Below, piece after piece: positions 20,272 to 30,054 of a stretch of 64,000 nt of DNA (the stretch's first letter is position 1; every line of letters starts with the position of its first letter). Under the pieces are notes generated by a model. The model made no database searches. It was not told the origin of the DNA and was given only the letters and a program-made list of their open reading frames with translations. This stretch comes from Erinaceus europaeus (lineage: Eukaryota > Chordata > Mammalia > Eulipotyphla > Erinaceidae), in NCBI RefSeq assembly GCF_950295315.1, contig NC_080175.1, positions 85,625,566-85,689,565 of the forward strand, read 5' to 3'. The translations under genes and the position numbers were made by a program.

Positions 20272-20767
20272 CGGGGCTGTGGGGCTGCGGGCGCGGTGCG
20301 TGGGGTTGTCTGGGCGCAGCCGGCTCTCTGGCTGTTCCACCAGGTGGAAAAGGCAGCTCCGTGCCTCGCCTCTTGCCCGCTGGCTCTTCCCAACTCTTCT
20401 GGCTGTTTTGAGTGTGCCCAAGCGAGTGGAAACCACAGAGTGGTCAAGAGATAAATGTTCCAGAAACAGCAAAACAGTCTCGTGAAGAAAGAGCAGAGGC
20501 CTTTGGAGATCTCTTCACAAGCAGAAGAGAAGGCCATAGTACATAGGTAGCCAAATTGTCTTCACTTATCTGAGAGATGCGCAGGTCAGGTCCACATGGG
20601 CACCATTTGTTAAACATGGCCCCCTCAGGCCTTCCCTTGGCAGCACACTGGTATTTGTTACTTGCTTACATGTTTCTCCATGTTTGTGCCAGTTTCTTTT
20701 TTTAAAAATGCCTGTACGATATAGGTTTCTGTTCACCCCACACCCTTGATACTGTAGTCATTTAGTT

Positions 20768-20785
20768 AAAAAGAAAAGGGGGAAT
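20768..20785 (+). promoter_or_regulatory. Retroviral polypurine tract
   Basis: An A/G-only run 'aaaaagaaaagggggaa' immediately before the LTR's TG end. This is the normal position of the plus-strand primer and shows that the sequence to its left is retroviral internal DNA. Confidence 0.8.
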
Positions 20786-21077
20786 TGTTGTATGCTTTAC
20801 ATTGGGTTGTTCTAGCTCTCCCCCTGCCAAGAAAATTGGATCAGTCCTGCTAGTTTCGCGGGCCTGGTTGGCCCCGCCCCAAGGAACCCCGAGAGGCGCC
20901 ATCGTGGGGGAAAGAGGCAGCAGAGTTCTGTTTGGTGATTAGTTTGTCTTAGTTTATGAATCGTTGTTCCTGAATAAAGAAATACAGCTTCCCTGCCCAG
21001 CCGTATGTCTCTGGTCGTCTCTGTTACCCGCCCGTGAAGCTAGCCCGGCCAGCTGGAGCCACCGAGTTTTAACAACA
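20786..21077 (+). mobile_element. ERV LTR (3' LTR of a truncated provirus)
   Basis: 292 bp from TGTTGTATGC to TTTTAACAACA. Contains a GC-box-like CCCCGCCCC near 20873, a polyadenylation signal AATAAA at 20973-20978, and the shared block 'gaaatacagcttccctgccc'. It belongs to the same family as the solo LTR at 51001-51520, whose 6-bp TSD is typical of class II (betaretrovirus-like) elements. It lacks the ~230-bp tandem-repeat insert of that LTR. No matching TSD was found at the left end. Confidence 0.85.
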
Positions 21078-21289
21078 CATGTGTACATATTTTTTTAAGA
21101 AATAATGAAATTCTTTGCTCTTTCTTTTAAGTGAATTCTCATGTTATCTTTTACATTGCTTTGTATTTTTGAGGTGTTGCATTATACCATTATATGGGTC
21201 TCAGGTCTGCGTCACTGAATCTCAGCATAAGCGACTCCCCTGTCCTGAGTTACACCTTCCCAGAACTCCAGATTTCCTCTTTCCCTTAT

Positions 21290-22430
21290 GGTAACCATTC
21301 ACTCTATTTACAAACAGAAGTCTATAACTGATTTATTTAGTTCATATGCTTCTTTTCTCTATAGACTACATATGTGTGAAATCATATGGTATGTGTCTTT
21401 CTCTGATTTATCTCACTTATCTATAATAGCTTCTAGGTTCATACACATTGTTGCTTTTCTTTTATTGATAAATTATATATAACACTAGCTGACAGGAACT
21501 TAGGTTGTTTCTAGTTCTTGCCTATTGTAAATCAGGCTTCAATAACCATGGGAGTGCATACGTATTTTCAAATACATTGGGTTGTTGAAAGCCGTGATGT
21601 ATTTTTCTTGCTTTTCTATGCAAAACTGCATCATTACTGTTCCCACAACCCCCCCCCACACACACACATATGTGACTGGGGGTATAGATACCAAAGCAGG
21701 TATATTATATAATTGAATCATATAGTATTTATACTTTAAATTATTTGTGTTATCTTCATACTGCTTTCTATAGTGGCTATACCAATAAATTTGCAATGTC
21801 ATCCACAGTGTATAAATGTATCTTTTTATTTTTTTTGAACTTCTATTTATTTATTATTGGATAGAGACAGAGAGAAATTGAGAGGGGAGGGGGGGTAGAG
21901 AGAGAGAGAGAGAGAGAAGATACCTGCAGACCTGCTTCACTGCTCGTGAAGCTTTCCCCTTGCAGGTGGGGACTGGGGGTTCGAATCTAAATGTACCTTT
22001 CTCTCCACATCCTTTTCAACATTTTTATCTATCTTTTGGATAGTAGCCAAAGAATGGGTTTTCTGCTGCTGCTGGGATATTTTGGAAATGTCTGTTGGGT
22101 TCCTTTGTCCTAGGCTACTATTTCTGTATTTACTTTCTAACTGAATAATACATTCATTGTTGAAGAGAACAGATCTTATCTTCTCTCCTACTAATGTTTT
22201 CCTATTTCTCCTTTCAATTGTACCCCTTTTCATATATTTGAGTGCTGTAGTTACCTACCTATGTAATCATTACATTATCTTGGATAAATGACCCTTTTAC
22301 TATTATGTAGTGTCCTTCTTATCTGAAGTGATGGGTTTTAGCGCCTATTTTGTCTGATTACCTAAGATTATCTCTGCTCTCACTTACATTAGATGTTTTT
22401 GTATCTTCTCATTTTTCAGCCTCCCCTCCC
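21290..22430 (-). mobile_element. Ancient L1 3' half, antisense
   Basis: The order 'tgtgaaatcatatggtatgt', 'atctcacttatctataatag', 'accatgggagtgcatacgta', 'tagtggctataccaataaat' and 'tttctctccacatccttttc' follows the antisense end of ORF2 and 3' UTR of old mammalian L1. Diverged, and interrupted by SINE-A at 21826-21987. The part beyond about 22060 is less certain. Confidence 0.7.
21826..21987 (-). mobile_element. SINE-A, antisense, 5'-truncated
   Basis: 13-bp TSD TAAATGTATCTTT (21813-21825) / TAAATGTACCTTT (21988-22000). The tRNA-like head is missing: the element stops at 'gactgggggttcgaatc'. Confidence 0.88.
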
Positions 22431-22431
22431 T

Positions 22432-22742
22432 TTTTTGAATTTTTTACCAGACCACTGCTCAGGTCTGTTTTATAGTGGTGTCAGGAGTTGAACCTGGGAC
22501 CTCAAAGCCTCTAATATGAAAGTCATAGGGCTGGGAAGACAGCATGATAACTGTGCAAAATACTTTCATGCCTGAGGCTCTAATGTTCTAGGTTCAATCC
22601 CCAGCACCATCATAAGCGAGAGTGGAGCAGTGCTTTGTTCTTTCTTCTGTGTCTCTTAATCATTAAAAAAATAAATAAAATAAAATAAAATAAAATATTA
22701 AAAAAAATGAAAATCTGTTGTATATGTGCTATTACTCTGGTT
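22432..22742 (-). mobile_element. SINE-C, antisense, split by another SINE-C
   Basis: Left part: 'accagaccactgctcaggtc', 'gagttgaacctgggacctca'. Right part after the insert: 'tctgttgtatatgtgctatt', which continues the same family. Confidence 0.72.
22525..22706 (+). mobile_element. SINE-C nested head-to-head in a SINE-C
   Basis: 'gggctgggaagacagcatga', B box 'ggttcaatccc', a long tail with a (TAAAA)n run. The TSD ATGAAAGTC / ATGAAAATC (22516-22524, 22707-22715) lies within the host SINE. Confidence 0.82.
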
Positions 22743-23540
22743 CCATCCTTTGTGTTATTAAATTTAAAGTGAGTCTTATAGCTAGCATATAGTTGAAACT
22801 TATTGTTTAAAATCTATTTAACTAATGTCTTAAGATTGTGGATGTTAACTATACTTACATGTAAAGTGATTAATGGCAGACAAGATTTTAGTGTTGTTAT
22901 TTTGTTAATCACTTTCTGTTTGTCTTATAATTAGTCTTTCTTTTGCTGTCTTGCTATCTCCTCTGTGCTCTGTCAATTTTTTTTATAGTAACATGCTGGA
23001 TCCCTTTCCTTATCTTCCATAGGTATTTTTCTGTGGTTTCCATGGCTACTACATAAAACATCTAACAGTTATAGCAATCTACTCAGAACTGATAACTTCA
23101 CTTCAGTTGGCATACATCACAAAAACTATTCTTTTACATCCTCCCTCTTTTATGTTACCCATGTCACAGATTATACATTTTATATTTTAATCTAATAGTA
23201 TGATTGTATTACTTTTATGTTCTTACTTAAAAAAATTCTATACCAGAATTAAAATAATCTATACATCACCATTAGGGGATGGATTCTGTTTGCTTATATA
23301 TTTACTTTTCTCAGAAAGCCTTATATTTTTATACATTTTTATACTGATATCTAAAATTCTTTAATTTCAAATTGTAGGATACTTTAGCATTTTTTTTTTG
23401 TAAAATGAGTCTAAAGATGGAACTCACCCAGATTTTATTTATCTAGGAGAGCATTCATCTTTTATTTTTAGAGTACAATCTACCTGATATGCTTTGCATC
23501 TATTACTTTCCTGGCCTTCTAATAATTTGAAAATATAAGA
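22743..23540 (-). mobile_element. Ancient L1 segment, antisense
   Basis: 'tgtggtttccatggctacta', 'acataaaacatctaacagtt', 'tatgttacccatgtcacaga', 'cccagattttatttatctag' and 'ctttcctggccttctaataa' follow a well-known antisense stretch of old mammalian L1 (L1M-type). Highly diverged. Confidence 0.6.
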
Positions 23541-24504
23541 CCCTAGAAGAGAGGTTCTATCATTCAGATGATAGGCAGAATGTTTTTTTTGCAAATAAAT
23601 GTTCACTGATGCTTAGTGCAGCAAAGCTAAGTCTAAGGGAATGACAAATGCATTTCACTGAACTCTGAGATAGAGAAAGAGATAGAGATAGAGATAGAGA
23701 TAGAGATGAGAGAGAGAGAGAGAGAGAGAGAACAAAGCTCTGTTAGCTCTTTGTAGATAATCTTCAGACCAGGCAGAGATATTTCCTCTATATCTCTGGT
23801 AAGGTCATCTATTAGAATTTCTTTTTAGTCACCCATCAACTAAAACATAAGTCACAATATTTCCTGAATCCTTGGGAAACATTATTTCATAATTCAGATA
23901 GATAATATTTTGCAAAGAAAACAAAGATACAGTGGAGATATAATTAAGGATAAGATATCAAAAGAAAATCTGCTAGCAAGTTTTATGTTTCACTGTTTCA
24001 TCTAGTTATATCCTAGCTAAATAGGTAGGTCTCATTTTCTAAGTAAACCTTTCAGTAAGTTAGTCTTCTAAGACATGAACACTCAAATCTCAACAAGAGA
24101 AAAGATTATAAAATTAATCCGATTATTAACATGTATTAAGTGTTCATGTGAGAAAAATTCAGTTACTTCACCATAAATGAAAGTAAAATAAATGTGGAAG
24201 AAACAGTGTGATTCAACTAATGGCAGAAAGCTTCAAGTTAAAAGCCACCATGGCAACAAAATCATCTTTTAAAGAAAGTGTCAAAATTGTACATATCTTA
24301 TTTGATAAAATGATGTGGGAGAATGACTTTGTAGGATGAGAAGAGAGAGCAAAGTGCTAGCAGCACCAGAAGAAATACCAGAGAAGAAAATATTTAAAAA
24401 AACATAATTAATGAAGCTTAAGACAAACCAGATCAAAACCACAGCAAAACATTTGTATTTCCTCTACCTGCAGTTGATTCCTTACAAGTAGCAAAACCCA
24501 AATT
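23541..24504. other. Mostly unassigned AT-rich sequence
   Basis: Apart from the microsatellite at 23672-23731 nothing could be identified. Confidence 0.35.
23672..23731. repeat. (GATAGA)n/(GA)n microsatellite
   Basis: GATAGA hexamers grading into pure GA dinucleotides. Confidence 0.92.
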
Positions 24505-24795
24505 TATAAATAGTCTCCAGAGCCTTTGCCCACTAGAGAAAGAGAGAGACAGGCTGGGAGTATGGATCAACCTGTCAACGCCCATATTCATCGAGGAAGC
24601 AATTACAGAAGTCAGACCTTCCACCTTCTGCATCCCATAACGATCCTGGGTCCATACTCCCAGAGGGTTAAAGAATAGGAAAGCTATCAGGGGAGGGGAT
24701 GGGATGTGGAGTTCTGGTGGTGGGAATGGTGCGAAGTTGTACCCCTCTTTTCCTATGGTTTTATCAATGTTTCCTTTTTATAAATAAAAAATAAT
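24505..24795 (+). mobile_element. Family R, 5'-truncated
   Basis: From 'agtctccagagcctttgccc' through 'gggagtatggatcaacctgt', 'gtcagaccttccaccttctg', 'ggggaggggatgggatgtgg' to 'ttttataaataaaaaa'. Young 3' subtype with little divergence. Confidence 0.82.
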
Positions 24796-25059
24796 CCTTC
24801 TACTAATGATTTAGACAAGAAAAAATAAAGAAGATATAACACCAAATCTGTATATGAAAAAGCTTTCTCATAAAATTATAAACCAAGATTCTTATAGTTT
24901 CATATAAGTTAAATCATCTACAATCTCAACAATACTGCATTTTAATTGGTGAATGAATTAAAATATTTAGAGTAACAATAAAAGACAAGCAAGCATTATT
25001 CAAATAAGTAAACTCTAAGTGCATAGAAGAATGAACAGATTGCTAGTGTTTTTTTATAG
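24796..25059. other. No recognisable feature
   Basis: AT-rich, nothing identified. Confidence 0.35.
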
Positions 25060-25077
25060 TGAGAGATGCCTACTTTT

Positions 25078-25330
25078 TTTTTTTAATTTTTTTTTTATTA
25101 AAGAAAGGATTAATTAACAAAACCATAGGGTAGGAGGGGTACAACTCCACACAATTCCCACCGCCCAATCTCCATATCCCACCCCCTCCCCCGATAGCTT
25201 TCCCATTCTCTATCCCTCTGGGAGCATGGACCCAGGGTCATTGAGGGTTGCAGAAGGTAGAAGGTCTGGCTTCTGTAATTGCTTCCTCGCTGAACATGGG
25301 CGTTGACTGGTCGGTCCATACTCCCAGTCT
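25078..25330 (-). mobile_element. Family R, antisense, with perfect 17-bp TSD
   Basis: The duplicated site GAGAGATGCCTACTTTT is at 25061-25077 and 25331-25347, without a mismatch. The element starts with its T-tail and stops inside 'ggtccatactcccagtct', so the 5' end is truncated. A perfect TSD and near-consensus body mark a recent insertion. Confidence 0.93.
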
Positions 25331-25462
25331 GAGAGATGCCTACTTTTGAGGACACATATCTTTTGGCTTGTTATAGGCTACATGTAATGTATGGTTAATT
25401 TTCCTAGAGTAGTTTTTTGAGATTTTTGATTATAGGTTTTCCTTAAAAACTTAATGTATCCT

Positions 25463-25512
25463 ATTCTTTTTATTAGATAGGGATAGAAATAGAAAGGGAA
25501 GGAGATGATAGA

Positions 25513-25549
<37 letters not shown>

Positions 25550-25641
25550 TGCTTCACTGCTGCAGGTAGGAACTAGGAGTTTGAACCCGGGTCTGTGCAT
25601 TGTAACATGTGCACTCAACCTGGTGCCTCACTGCCCTGTCC
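25463..25641 (-). mobile_element. SINE-A, antisense (diverged)
   Basis: 'attagatagggatagaaata', an internal (GA)n expansion, 'cattgcttcactgctgcagg', 'gagtttgaacccgggtctgt', 'tgcctcactgccctgtcc'. Confidence 0.72.
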
Positions 25642-25844
25642 TTTGAATACAAGTTTTCAATTTTTGCTATAAAGATTTTGACCAATGGTTAATACAAATA
25701 TAATATGAATCTGTTTTTTTTAATTTTAACTATAATAAAAAATTCTGTGTGGGTGCGTGAAAAAAGAGAATGTGAGGGGAAGAATGACAAGGTAGGACAT
25801 TTTAATGCTCAGTAAGAGGTTAGAAAAGTTGTTCTCATTTGTTC

Positions 25845-26237
25845 TGTTTTATATTTTAATGCTTTTCAGCCATCAAGTTGTGGATGCTACCATGAAGCCA
25901 ACCTAACTTCCCTGGGCAGAGGACCTTGCCAATATGTTCTGGAATTCTTCCTCCCCAGAGCCCTACCTCACTAGGAAAAGACAGAAACAGGCTGGAGGTG
26001 TGGACCAACCTGCCAACACCCATGTCCAGTGGAGAAGCAATTACAGAATCCAGACCTTTCGCCTTCGTCACCCCATAAAGATCTTTGGTCCATACTAGCA
26101 GAGGGATAAAGAATAGGGACCTTTCCAATGGAGGGGAGGGGATATGGGATATGGAACTCTGGTGGTAGGAATTGTATGGAATTGTACCCCTTTTATCCTA
26201 CAGTTTTGTTAATTATTATTAAATCATTAAAAAAAGA
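25845..26237 (+). mobile_element. Family R
   Basis: 'ttctgttttatattttaatg', 'agccatcaagttgtggatgc', 'ggaattgtaccccttttatc', 'ttattaaatcatt' plus A-run. Older subtype, directly followed by an L1 3' end. Confidence 0.82.
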
Positions 26238-26528
26238 AGGATGAATATGGGATGATGTCACTCTCAGGCAGAAGTTGAAAAACAAGATCAGAAAAGAAAA
26301 CACAAGTAGAACCTGAAATGGAATTGGTGTATTGCACCAAAGTAAAAGACTCTGGGATGGGTGGGTGGGGAGAATACAGGTCCATGAAGGATGATAAATG
26401 ACATAGTGGGGGTTGTATTGTTAAATGGGAAAGTGGGGAATATTATGCATGTACAAACTATTGTATTTACTGTTGAATGTAAAACATTAATTCCCCAATA
26501 AATAAATAAATTTTTTTTTAAAAAAAGA
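26238..26528 (+). mobile_element. L1 3' end
   Basis: 'aggatgaatatgggatgatg', 'aagtagaacctgaaatggaa', 'attgcaccaaagtaaaagac', 'atgcatgtacaaactattgt', 'gtaaaacattaattccccaa'. It is the 3' UTR plus last bases of ORF2, abutting the A-tail of a family R copy. Confidence 0.82.
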
Positions 26529-26782
26529 AAAAGTTGTTATCTAGAGAGCTATCAAATTGTACTCCAAGATCTTGCTCTTAGTATTTCCACATTCTCACAA
26601 GGGAGAGCAATGTTGAAGTATTAAACCAGTATCACTGGAGAACACACACACGCACAGTAAAGTGCTGCCAAAAATTTAGATGTATCTGAACAAGAGAACT
26701 TCCTACTATAGTACAAAATATTTCAGGGTTTAGTATTTAGAAAAAACACTTCGCCTTATCACAAACTAGTATTAAAACTTTT
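26529..26782. other. No recognisable feature
   Basis: Nothing identified apart from a short ACACAC run. Confidence 0.35.
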
Positions 26783-26793
26783 TTTTGTTGCAT

Positions 26794-27564
26794 TTTTTTA
26801 AAAAAAAATTTATTTATAAAAAGGAAACACTGACAAAAAACCACAGGGTCAGAGGGGTACAACTCCACACAATTCTCACCACCAGAACTCCATGTCCCAT
26901 CCCCTCCCCTGATAGCTTTCCTATTCTTTATCCCTCTGGGAGCATGGACCCAAGGCCATTGTGGGTTGCAGAAGGTTGAAGGTTTGGTGTCTGTAATTGC
27001 TTCCCCATTGAACATGGACATTGACAGGTTGATCCATACTCCCAGCCTATCTCTCTCTTTCCCTAGTGGGGCAGGGCTCGGGGGAAGCGGAGCTCCAGAA
27101 CATATTGGTGGGGTCGTCTGCCCTAGGAAGTCTGTTTGGCATCATGGGAGCATCTGGAACCTGGTGGCTGAAAGAAGAGTTAACATATAAATCCAAACAA
27201 ATTGTTGACTAATCATGAACCTAAAGGCTGGAATAGTGCAGATGAAGATTTGGGGGTTTCTGTTTTGTAGGTAGCTAGTAGGCCTATTTTAGTTATATTC
27301 CAAAGGGCCCATGACTATACCAGTTTTGTTTTTTTCTGAGCCTGACCTCTGATATGCAGGTGGACCCAAGTTACTGTCTGGGGAGATGATGTCATAGGTG
27401 AAAAAGGGCTAGAAAGCTGGATCAGGGGAGCAAGGAGCTCTCAAATATGGAAAAGGTGCATAAATATTGTTGACTCTATACCCCACTGACTTGATCTGGG
27501 GCTCATATTCAGCTTAGGAGCCTATGTGACCTCTGCATCCCTATAGATCTGAGCTCACATTCTG
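26794..27564 (-). mobile_element. Family R, antisense, 771 bp
   Basis: 11-bp TSD TTTTGTTGCAT at 26783-26793 and 27565-27575. Carries the 3' end, the 'gaaggttgaaggtttggtgt' block, 'acctggtggctgaaag', 'tactgtctggggagatgatg', 'aggagcctatgtgacctctg'. One of the best-preserved long copies. Confidence 0.9.
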
Positions 27565-27575
27565 TTTTGTTGCAT

Positions 27576-27775
27576 CCTATATTAAATCACTTCTCATAAG
27601 TCAGTTCAATTTGCTGCAACAATCATATTGTATCTGCATTTTTGCTGATAAACTAAATTAAGCCTTCAAGTTTTTCTAATGCTCTTCAAAAATTATTGCA
27701 CAGGATAGGAGTAAAGAAATATAGGAAAATTGTATTACATTTCCTTCCTTTCATCTCAGTAACTCTGCCTCTTGA

Positions 27776-27808
<33 letters not shown>

Positions 27809-28276
27809 ACACACACACACACACTCTCTCTCTCTCTCTATCTCTCTCTCAATTAAATTCTAACTCCAAACATTTTTCCACCTTTTAGAAATCACTGGTC
27901 TAAGAGTTACTCTAAGAGTATCTCATTTAGATTTTATGAGAAAAACACTACATTTTTTTTTTAACTATAGGGAAAGAAATTCTGAGTACAAGAAACAAAA
28001 GAATAGAAATTATAATGAAAGTAGCAAATACCTTGTTTTTTTTAAATGTCGACTCTAGGTCAATTTCTGAATTTCATTACAATGCAAAGGTCATAATATT
28101 AGTAAAATTTCATGATGTCCTATATTATAGACAAAGATTTGTTTTTACTATGCTCCAAAGACATTTGGAAGCAGTTTGATTTTTTGTTCAAAATATTAGT
28201 GATTTACTTATGGATACATTATAAACAACATTGTCTTGGAAAAGCTCTTTTTTAGCAAGGTTCTGAATCTAAAGTC
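27576..28276. other. Mostly unassigned AT-rich sequence
   Basis: Only the CT/AC microsatellite at 27778-27851 could be identified. Confidence 0.35.
27778..27851. repeat. (CT)n(AC)n(CT)n compound microsatellite
   Basis: A CT run, a short AC run and a second CT run. Confidence 0.93.
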
Positions 28277-28291
28277 AAGACTAGCATTTTT

Positions 28292-28760
28292 ATTTTTATT
28301 TTTATTTTTTTTCTTGCCCTGAGGGTTATTGCTGAGGTTTGGTGCCTGCAATACAAATCTACTGCTCCTGGAGGCTTTTTTTCCCCATTGTTGTTTTTTA
28401 TTGTTGTTGTTGCTGTTGTTATTATTAATAGGACAGAGAGAAATTTAGAGAGGAGGGGAAGACAGAGAGGGGGATCAAGATAGACACCTGCAGACCTGCT
28501 TCATTGCTGGCGAAGCAACCCCCCTGCAAGTGGGGAACCGGGGGTTGGAACTGGGATCCTTGTGCCGGTCCTTGCGCTTCACACTATGTGTGCTTATCCC
28601 CGGTGTGCTATCACCCAGCCTCCCATAGAGGTGTTTTTTTAAAAATTTCTTTATTGGGGAATTAATGTTTTACATTTAACAGTAAATACAATAGTATGTA
28701 CATGCATAACATTTCCCAGTTTTCCATATAACAAACAATACAACCCCCACTAGGTTCTCT
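28292..28760 (-). mobile_element. L1 3' end, antisense, with a SINE in its tail
   Basis: The perfect 15-bp TSD AAGACTAGCATTTTT (28277-28291, 28761-28775) encloses a T-rich tail, a SINE-BL and the L1 3' UTR ('tattggggaattaatgtttt', 'gtatgtacatgcataacatt', 'cccccactaggttctct'). Confidence 0.88.
28303..28622 (-). mobile_element. SINE-BL, antisense, nested in L1 tail
   Basis: BL tail complement 'gagggttattgctgaggttt' and 'actgctcctggaggc', (GTT)n stretch, 'agagagaaatttagagagga', head 'gtgctatcacccagcctccc'. Confidence 0.85.
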
Positions 28761-28939
28761 AAGACTAGCATTTTTAAAGCTCTGCACAGGCACATAAATA
28801 TTCAGACTCTAATTCTAATGAACAGACGGTCATAATGCTATCATACAAAATGAGTGTTTTTTCATCTGAAACTTATTCAAAATATTATCATTAGCAATTA
28901 TGAACACTTTCAAAATACTGATTCTTGAGTTATCAAAAT

Positions 28940-29148
28940 TATTATTATTTAACTTTATTTATTATTGGACAGAAACAGAGAGAAATTGAGAGGGGGAGGG
29001 GAGGTAGAGTGGGACAGAGACAGAGAGACAGCTGCAGCCCTGCTTCAACACTTGTGAAGTTTCCCCTGCAGGTGGGACCAGAGGCTTGAACCTGAGTTCT
29101 TACGCACTGTAGTCTGTGTGCTTAACTAGGTGCACCATCACTTGGCCC
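28940..29148 (-). mobile_element. SINE-A, antisense
   Basis: 'tattattggacagaaacaga', 'cttcaacacttgtgaagttt', 'gtgcaccatcacttggcccc'. Possible TSD CAAATTATT. Confidence 0.85.
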
Positions 29149-29359
29149 CCCAAATTATTTTTTAAGTGCTCTTATCTTTATTATGGGAACAAAAATACCT
29201 GGAGTGCACAGCTGGGCACAGAAAAGCCTAATTGGAAAATTTTTTATTAGTTTAATCAAAAAAGTAACTAGGCATTATCAATGACGTGAAACAGATAAAC
29301 TACTATTCACTGCAAGCTACTGATATCAAATTTTTACAAACTGTCATTATCAATTAAAT
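29149..29359. other. No recognisable feature
   Basis: AT-rich, possibly the eroded upstream part of the L1 that follows. Confidence 0.3.
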
Positions 29360-29520
29360 GTGAACATATGCAAACTTTATGTTCCAATAATTCTCTTAGA
29401 TACATGTGCAACAAGCATTTGTACACATCAGAGTGAAAAGTCATGCACTGAAATGTTCATCATAGTAGTGTATTTTGAGTAATCTCAATTTGGAAACAAC
29501 CCAAATAACTATCAAAAGGA
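29360..29520 (+). mobile_element. Ancient L1 fragment
   Basis: 'ttcatcatagtagtgtattt' and 'ttggaaacaacccaaataac' match the late ORF2 region of old mammalian L1. Confidence 0.55.
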
Positions 29521-29552
29521 GAACATTAGGGTGGAGTTGGGGCCACTGCTGA

Positions 29553-29789
29553 AATGCTGGGATCCAAAGCATCCCAGGACTGAAAGATTACTCAGTCACA
29601 TCTTGCCGAGTGAGAGGATTTGCAGGGATGACACTGGCTGTGTCTCATAGTGCGACAACACTGAGCGCTGCCAATCAGCAGAACTCTAGCCCAGTTTGTA
29701 TAACAGTAAAGGAGAATTCTGAAGATCAAAAGTGTTTTTCAAGTGAACCTACAACAGAAGATAAATATCAAGATACATCATGGAGGTAA
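29553..29789 (+). other. Unrecognised 78-codon open stretch
   Basis: A frame without stops from 29553 to the TAA at 29787-29789; its first ATG at 29628 would leave 53 codons. The composition is unlike the AT-rich flanks, has several CpGs and reads as a Ser/Thr/Glu-rich peptide (for example ATTLSAANQQNSSPVCITV). It could be a retrocopy fragment, an old non-coding exon or chance. No family recognised. Confidence 0.2.
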
Positions 29790-29859
29790 AGGTCGGGAAA
29801 CATTTCTCAACAGGGGAAACATTGGTGTGAAGGTAACAGTGTTTAAAATTTAGACACTT

Positions 29860-30044
29860 CCACCTTCTGCAACCCACAATGACCCCATGCTCCCAGAGGG
29901 ATAGAGAATGGGAAAGCTATCAGGGGAGGGGGTGGGATATGGAGATTGGGCGGTGGGAATTGTGTGGAGTTGTACCCCTTCTACCCTATGGTTTTGTTAA
30001 TTTATCCTTTCTTAAATAAAAAAAAAGTTTGAAATAAAAAAAAC
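29860..30044 (+). mobile_element. Family R 3' end with TSD
   Basis: The TSD TTAGACACTT (29850-29859, 30045-30054; 14 bp if one mismatch is allowed) encloses 'ccaccttctgcaacccacaa', 'gggatagagaatgggaaagc', 'ggagttgtaccccttctacc' and an A-rich tail. About 185 bp, young subtype. Confidence 0.88.
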
Positions 30045-30054
30045 TTAGACACTT

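Larger units (their letters stand above)
19758..20537 (-). other. 259-codon open frame antisense to the ERV remnant, function unknown
   Basis: The longest open frame of the window. It starts about 250 bp inside the LTR and runs away from it. The N-terminal ~45 residues contain a Cys/Phe/Trp-rich hydrophobic stretch (around residues 14-41) that could span a membrane. Next comes a Pro/Ala-rich part, then heptad-like EPDATTQ repeats from the 21-bp minisatellite, then repeats with RAAD/GPW. I recognise no family. High GC content lowers stop-codon frequency, so chance openness is plausible. A second minus frame (19597-20073) overlaps it. Confidence 0.25.
19600..20785 (+). mobile_element. ERV 3' internal segment, non-coding or highly diverged
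   Basis: The sequence between about 19.6 kb and the LTR lies upstream of a polypurine tract and so belongs, at least at its right end, to the 3' internal part of an endogenous retrovirus. About 19850-20380 is strikingly GC- and CpG-rich against an AT-rich background, with two tandem repeats. I see no recognisable gag, pro, pol or env motif on the plus strand. It may be a non-autonomous element with captured or rearranged sequence. No 5' LTR or primer-binding site is present and the left boundary is uncertain. Confidence 0.55.

Noticed and set aside
19850..20380. CpG-island promoter of a host gene
   Set aside because: The segment leads into a polypurine tract and LTR and has tandem repeats; no first exon or splice donor could be recognised.
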